Assembly: GCF_000003815.2 (NCBI RefSeq)
Contig: NC_049990.1
Coordinates: 3,057,655 to 3,121,654, forward strand
Direction of reading: 5' to 3'
From: Branchiostoma floridae
Taxonomy: Eukaryota > Chordata > Leptocardii > Amphioxiformes > Branchiostomatidae
Length of the DNA: 64,000 bases
Shown: positions 58,549-64,000 of the stretch, piece after piece
Position numbering within the stretch: the first letter of the stretch is position 1
Layout of the letters: each line of letters begins with the position of its first letter
Position numbers and translations under genes: made by a program
Notes under the pieces: model-generated
The model's input: the letters and a program-made list of their open reading frames with translations, nothing else
The model's database searches: none
Told to the model about the DNA's origin: nothing

Positions 58549-59083
58549 TGTAAGGACTAGAGTTAGTTTGCTGGTTGTGTCTGTGCCACAACGCTGAGGT
58601 GTGAATCGCGATTTGCATCGGCTGGAAAGTAAGACTTGTGTTATTCCCCAGATGTTAGCGTATTTCACACAGAACTCATAAGAACCATTATCATGTCGTC
58701 CATGTGTTATTGTAATTCACACTGAAGCCATAGAACTCGTTAGCAGGTAGACATTAGTTCTTCAACCCTTTCATCTCTAAAAACAACAAAGACATCAAAA
58801 GGTTTCTTCACTGTTATGATATGTATGGTAAAGGTACTTAATGGAGTGAACCCGAGACACTCGTCTCGCAGCCAAGTGTCAGAAAAAGGTGAATAAATTC
58901 AAGGCTTTTTGCTCAGACAGTTCAGTTGATCCATGGTTCCGTCCAAGTTAGGCTGTCTTGAGAGCGGAGCCTTTGTGTGAGCAGAGAATGCCCTGTGTCC
59001 GTGTGGTCATTTCCCTCTAGTGTCGAACTCTTGTAGCAGATTCCCAAAAAGAACCGGGAGTTACCATCTTTACCCCACTTACA
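58549..59083 (+). repeat. 5' LTR (535 bp)
   Basis: The LTR begins TGTAAG and ends CTTACA, an exact 6-bp inverted repeat with the canonical TG...CA, and is directly followed by the primer-binding site. AATAAA occurs near 58892, a likely polyadenylation signal of the R region. The five bases before it are CATGT; the same five are expected after the 3' LTR. Confidence 0.85.
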
Positions 59084-59085
59084 TC

Positions 59086-59103
59086 TGGCGACGAGGATGG
59101 GAT
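59086..59103 (+). other. Primer-binding site
   Basis: TGGCGACGAGGATGGGAT begins TGG, the complement of a tRNA 3' CCA, two bases after the LTR. I cannot name the tRNA: TGGCGAC and ATGGGA fit an arginine tRNA in part only. Confidence 0.75.
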
Positions 59104-59429
59104 CTGCTGTTATTCAACATCTTAGCAAGAGACGCACGGAGGGAACAGCCACCAGGACCGGGGCCTAGAGGAGGACGGTGAGCGCTGAGAGAGAGAGAGA
59201 GACCGCACGGCGACCGACACCGACCGGCCAACGACGAGACCGAGGTATGTGGATCTGTTGTGGGGAGGGGGCTAGAGAGCACACACATGCACCGTTAGTT
59301 TGACCGCCTGTAGTTATCCTTGTGTTGTTGTTGATGTTGTTAGTGTTGTGAAGTGTTAGGGTGGAGGCAGAAGGTTGTTTTAGAATTAGTTGAACGAGGA
59401 GGATAGCTCGTGGGTATATATAGTTAATC
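59104..59429 (+). other. Leader between primer-binding site and gag
   Basis: Untranslated leader with an (AG)n tract near 59188 and GTTGTTG words. Packaging signals usually lie here; none can be named from sequence. Confidence 0.6.
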
Positions 59430-60419
59430 ATGGAAGAAGGAGCACAGGCAGCCGCTAGCGTCATGTATGTGCCGTATGAAAGAAAGTGGCCGAAGTTTTC
59501 GGGGTCGCCGACAGGGCAGGTTGTAGAAGAATTTTTAGAAGAGATGGACAGCGCGTTCACCCTTCACAGTACGCCAGAGGCACAGAGGGCAGGTATGATT
59601 TATAGGAACTTAGAGGGGCAGGCGAAGAGGGTGATCGCTGTATTGTCGGATGATGACAGGAAGAATTTAGAGAAGGTTAAGGAAGCACTCCAGACAGCCT
59701 ACGGTGACACAGCCCCAGTGTCGGTGATAATGGGCAGATTCTATGCCAGAGACCAAGGTACCGAAGAACCGATCAATAGGTATGCACTTAGCCTACAGGA
59801 AATACTAAAACGGGCAGAGAGGAGGAGGGGAGGTAGGTTAGTGGATGAGGACGCGGTGCTCAGAGACAGGTTTCTGGATGGGCTGGGCGACCGTGACCTG
59901 GAGAGGCAGCTCCGGCAGTACCTCAGGTCTGCCGACCCGGCCAATCCCCGTACATTTAGCGACATTAGGGAGGAGGCCCTGCAGCTGAGTGGGGAGTGGA
60001 GCAGTCGAGGGGCCGGGGCGCGCCAGAACATGGTCGCCCAAAGTCAAGAGCAGTCAGCCTTAGTGTCCGAGATTGTCAAGCTGAGGGAAGAAACGGGGCG
60101 CACAATTGAAGCCCTGCGCAAGGAGCTCCATGCAGTTCAGCTAGGGCGGGGGTACCCCGGATTTGATAACCGCGGGGAAAGAAACGGGCTCCAGACCAAT
60201 AGCTATGGACAGGGATTTAACAGGGGATGGGACGACCAGGGCCGTCCAATCTGTTACGGGTGTAACGAGCCCGGTCACTTCCAAAGGGACTGTCCTAGCG
60301 GTGGGGTACGAGTGTGTCATAGGTGTAAGGAGCCGGGGCACATAAAGAAGGACTGCCCCAGAGGCGTTCCAAATAGCTATAACAGGCCAAACTTCAGCAT
60401 GCAGACTCCCCCAAACTAG
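59430..60419 (+). CDS. Gag polyprotein of the Ty3/gypsy element
   Basis: A 329-residue frame starting at the first ATG after the leader. Residues about 20-200 form a retrotransposon-type capsid region (WPKFSG ... EEFLEEMDSAF ... FLDGLGDRDLERQLRQYL). The C-terminus has two CCHC zinc knuckles, CYGCNEPGHFQRDC and CHRCKEPGHIKKDC, which bind the element's RNA. The protein assembles virus-like particles. It ends in TAG right after a CCCAAAC heptamer and overlaps the open part of pol by 37 bases. Confidence 0.95.
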   Translation: MEEGAQAAASVMYVPYERKWPKFSGSPTGQVVEEFLEEMDSAFTLHSTPEAQRAGMIYRNLEGQAKRVIAVLSDDDRKNLEKVKEALQTAYGDTAPVSVIMGRFYARDQGTEEPINRYALSLQEILKRAERRRGGRLVDEDAVLRDRFLDGLGDRDLERQLRQYLRSADPANPRTFSDIREEALQLSGEWSSRGAGARQNMVAQSQEQSALVSEIVKLREETGRTIEALRKELHAVQLGRGYPGFDNRGERNGLQTNSYGQGFNRGWDDQGRPICYGCNEPGHFQRDCPSGGVRVCHRCKEPGHIKKDCPRGVPNSYNRPNFSMQTPPN

Positions 60420-63400
60420 ATAGGCCCGCGGCTGAGGGACCAGGCTTGCGGGAAGGGTTGTCGTCAACATGCGTGTCCCAGAATTCGAATAGTAGTAGCA
60501 ATAGGAGTAGTGATGATCTAATGGCTAGGACAATTGGGAGATGCGACATAGTAGATGTAGATTTTGAAGGCGTTTCTGTCCCTTGTCTTATGGACACGGG
60601 TTCGCAAGTGACCACGTTGACTTACAATTTTTTCAAAACACATTTCGGGGACAGGGGGGAACGGTTGAAAGACGCGTCCAGCTGGCTGAAGTTGACAGGC
60701 GCGAACGGGCTGCCAATCAAATTCGTGGGATATTGTGAATTAGACGTGACATTCAGGGGACGGACGCTACCAAAGCGTGGTATAATTGTTGTTGAGGATG
60801 GGTGTGGGACCGCTCCGGGGATTCTCGGTATGAATGTAATTAGTGAATATCACAGTGACAGTGTAGGGCAGTCAACTAATACTGATACATGTAGTAAAGC
60901 CTGGCAGAAAGCCATACGTTCCGCACGTAGACAAGCTAATTTTGCTAGGGAGGATGGTAGAGTAGGGTATGCCAGAGCGTCAGGTCGTCGACAGATCATT
61001 GTTCCGGCGGGCCACGAGATGGTAGTGTATGGTAGAGCCCGTCCGAGTCCCGACAATAAGCCGTACCAAGTTCTCGTGGAACTGCCGGACGCAGGTTGTC
61101 TGCCGGCTCCGATCCTTGTGGCTAGATGTTACGCTGAGGTACGCGGAGGGCGAGTCCCTATTCGTCTTGCCAATGTAGGTAGGCAGGACGTGCATATAAG
61201 TCAGAAGGCTCGACTAGGTGTTCTGTACTTGGCAGAATTGCAGACTCAGGGTACCGTAGAATTAGAGGCTACAGGGGAGCAGGAGGTTAGAGTGAATTTT
61301 ATACAATGTAACGTTAGTGTGAATACTGAGGATGTAAATGAAGTGCCTCCCCAACCGCATAGAGTCAAGACAGATGATCCTGACAGTCAGGATGTGTATT
61401 CAAAGTTAGATTTAGACGGGGCGGAGCTAACACCTGAGCAGGAAGCCAAATTAGAAGCATTGTTAGAGAGACACGCAGATGTGTTTTCCTCACACAAACA
61501 AGACTTTGGATACACAGAAACAATCAAACACAAGATCCCGACAGGTGACGCCCAGCCTATTCGACAACCGTATCGTACCATCCCTCCATGTCTCTATAAG
61601 GAAGTAAAACAACACGTACAAGATATGCTAGATCAAGATGTGATAAGAGAAAGTTGCAGTCCCTGGGCTTCCCCAGTAGTTTTAGTCAGGAAGAAAGACG
61701 GAGATTTGAGGTTTTGCGTTGATTACAGACGGCTAAATGCCAAGACCCATCATGATGCCTTCCCCCTGCCCAGGATAGAAGAGTCATTATCGGCTCTGCA
61801 GGGGGCGGCCATGTTTTCTACCCTGGACTTGGCCAGTGGCTACTGGCAAGTCGCGGTTGATGAAGCTGACAGAGAAAAGACAGCTTTTTCAACACAATTT
61901 GGATTGTTTGAGTTTAACAGGCTCCCGTTCGGGTTGTCAGGGGCACCTGCAACTTTTCAACGTCTGATGCAACGTTGTTTGGGGGATCAGAATCTGGAGA
62001 CACTTCTTATATACTTAGATGATATTATTGTATTTTCGTCCGACTTCGACGACCATTTGGCTAGATTAGACTTAGTATTCACACGTCTCCGTGCACATGG
62101 CCTCAAGTTGCGCCCAGATAAGTGTCACCTATTCAAAAGACGGGTTAAGTATCTGGGACATGTAGTTTCCGAACAGGGGGTGGCAACTGACCCAGAAAAG
62201 TGTGCGGCCCTAAGAGATTGTCCGGTTCCTAAGACGGCAAAACAAGTTAAGTCCTTCCTAGGGTTCTGCTCATACTACCGTAGGTTTGTTAAAGATTTTG
62301 CGAAGATAGCACACCCCTTGCAGAAATTAACAGTAGGTCAGCCAAAGAAGGGTAGAAGACAGGTAACACCTCCGTTCGAATGGTCGGCGGAGTGTCAAGA
62401 GGCCTTTGACACCTTGAGAAAACAGCTGATGAGCGCTGATGTATTAGCATATCCTGACTTCACACTTCCATTCACCTTGTACGTAGATGCAAGCCATGAT
62501 GGGCTAGGTGCTGTCTTGTCACAGGAGCAGAAGGGTATAGAGAAGGTGATAGCGTATGCTAGTAGGGGTCTGAGGCCTACTGAGCGTAAGATGGACAACT
62601 ATAGTTCCTTTAAGCTAGAGTTGTTAGGGCTCAAGTGGGCTGTAACAGACAAATTCAAAGACTATCTGTATGGGGCCAAGTGCACAGTGTACACAGATAA
62701 CAATCCCCTAGCACACCTGGGCACAGCACAACTCGGGGCAGTGGAACAGAGATGGGCGGCTAGGCTGGCGAACTTCGACTTAGAGATAAAGTATCGGCCG
62801 GGGAAGGCAAATGTGAACGCTGACGTTCTCTCGCGTTTGCCAAGGGAAGTAGTGGCCGCTGTTTGTGAAAATTATGTTGTCCCTCCTAGTGAACCCTTGT
62901 CCGTCAAGATATGTCAGGTCGTAGGTGCTAGTCTCTTTGATCCTATGCCGACACTCCCAGGGAGCTCTCAGCATGACCTGTCACAGCAACAGAGGGATGA
63001 CCCGATAATTGATAGAGTCATACATTATGTAAATAGAGGTAGGAAGCCAGATTGCAGGGAGCGTGCAGGGGAGGAGAGAGATGTAGTTAGAATCCTTGGC
63101 CAGTGGGAGAGATTAGAGTTGAAGGAAGGTGTCCTGTATAGGCGGGCGGTGAATCATAAGACCGACCAGGGTGTTAGACAATTAGTTCTTCCCGCTGCGC
63201 TTAGGAGAGAAGTATTTTCTCAGGTCCACTCCCGGGCAGGGCACCTAGGGGTGCCACGTGTCTTAGATCTTCTACGTCAGAGATTCTATTGGCCAGGTAT
63301 GGAGGGCGACGTAAGTGCCTGGATTCAGTCCTGTGAGAGGTGTTGTTTACGCAAGACGCGCCCTCCCAATAATAAGTCGCCCTTAGTTAGTATCTCAACA

Positions 63401-64000
63401 AAGGCACCTTTAGAGCTAGTGGCTGTAGATTATCTTAAGGTTGAGGAAGCCACGAGCGGCCATCAATATATTCTAGTCATCACAGACCACTTCACCAAGT
63501 TCACGGTGGCTGTGCCAACCAAGGACCAGTTAGCAGTTACGACAGCTAAGGCTCTATGGTCTAAGTTCATAATGCCGTATGGTTTCCCGAGGAGATTACA
63601 TTCAGACCAGGGTGCGACTTTCTTGTCACAAACCATCCAGAGTCTTTGTGAGTTGTATGGGGCAGCACAAAGCCGGACAACTCCGTATCATCCGTCAGGA
63701 AATGGTCAGTGTGAGAGATTCAACAGAACGCTCTTAAATATGTTAGGCACCTTAACGACAGAACAGAAGCGCAGGTGGCCTGATTACCTTCCCGAACTCG
63801 TGCACTCGTACAATAATACCGCACACTCGACAACCGGTTATTCACCATATTACTTGCTGTTTGGCAGACAAGCCCGTCTCCCAATAGATCTGACTCTAGG
63901 TATAGATAGTGTAGAGGACTCCGAAACGGAGGAGGTGACTCCTGATGAATGGGTGAATCAACACCACAAGAGGTATCAATATGCGTACGAGCTAGCGGCT
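60383..64000 (+). CDS. Pol polyprotein of the Ty3/gypsy element (runs off the window)
   Basis: The frame is open from 60383 to the window end with no stop seen, in the -1 frame relative to gag. Protease: LMDTGSQ with DTG at 60593. Reverse transcriptase: RFCVDYRRLN, FGLSGAPATFQ and YLDD at 62012. RNase H: LYVDASHDGLGAVL and YTDNNPL. Integrase: zinc finger with H..H and CERC, then the catalytic triad at 63428 (D), 63605 (D) and 63713 (E), spaced D-58-D-35-E. The product would copy the element's RNA and insert the DNA. It probably has no own start and is made by frameshift from gag. Confidence 0.95.
60410..60416 (+). promoter_or_regulatory. -1 ribosomal frameshift site (C CCA AAC)
   Basis: In the gag frame the heptamer reads C CCA AAC followed at once by TAG, a textbook X XXY YYZ slippery site. 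A -1 slip leads exactly into the pol frame, which is open from 60383. A short possible stem (CCCGC 60425-60429 with GCGGG 60448-60452) follows at 8 bases. Confidence 0.85.

Larger units (their letters stand above)
58549..64000 (+). mobile_element. Ty3/gypsy LTR retrotransposon, truncated by the window end
   Basis: In order: 5' LTR, a primer-binding site two bases after it, a 0.33-kb leader, gag, and pol in the order protease, reverse transcriptase, RNase H, integrase (the Ty3/gypsy order). Both frames are intact as far as visible and all catalytic motifs are present, so this looks like a young copy. The end of pol, any env and the 3' LTR lie beyond the window. Confidence 0.95.

Noticed and set aside
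60980-62974. Minus-strand frames within the retrotransposon
   Set aside because: Shadows of the open pol frame on the + strand, which carries all catalytic motifs.

Overview
This is a window of animal nuclear DNA, most likely from a cephalochordate (amphioxus, Branchiostoma). The basis is: multi-exon genes with GT-AG introns; two genes of chordate-type membrane protein families; a very dense load of small palindromic DNA transposons and tRNA-derived SINEs; and minisatellites that straddle exon-intron junctions, a peculiarity I recall being reported for the amphioxus Adh locus as 'mirage' minisatellites. The species call is inference. Three runs of N (1603-1703, 2650-2749, 31775-31875) mark assembly gaps.

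Layout. (1) 1-19 kb, + strand: a seven-coding-exon TMEM255 (FAM70)-family four-pass membrane protein gene, start codon at 2950, stop at 16614-16616, 3' UTR probably to about 18.85 kb. Its large first intron is packed with transposon relics. (2) 20.2-53.8 kb, - strand: a convergent gene for an SLC6 sodium/chloride-dependent transporter of the glycine-transporter group. Fourteen exons are visible and all splice in frame (629 codons plus stop); the exon with the start codon is not identified and lies upstream of 53793 or outside the window. (3) 53.8-58.5 kb: transposon-rich sequence without a recognised gene, including a Penelope-type GIY-YIG nuclease fragment. (4) 58549-64000, + strand: the 5' LTR, primer-binding site, intact gag and open but window-truncated pol of a Ty3/gypsy LTR retrotransposon. 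It sits inside one copy of a 340-bp MITE and carries a CCCAAAC slippery heptamer directly before the gag stop.

The main unusual signal is the behaviour of the splice junctions. In 10 of 13 visible transporter introns, and in 2 of 6 TMEM255 introns, a short block made of the end of an exon plus its own splice site has been tandemly duplicated into the intron. Copy numbers run from 1 to about 80. At exon 7 the array is about 2.9 kb of repeated 5' splice sites; at exon 5 it is about 25 acceptors. Copies always lie on the intron side, so only the exon-proximal copy leads into the complete exon. A second pattern is a set of MITEs of nearly equal size (335-352 bp) that share CAGGG...CCCTG ends and exact 5-bp target duplications but carry unrelated, internally iterated subterminal words.
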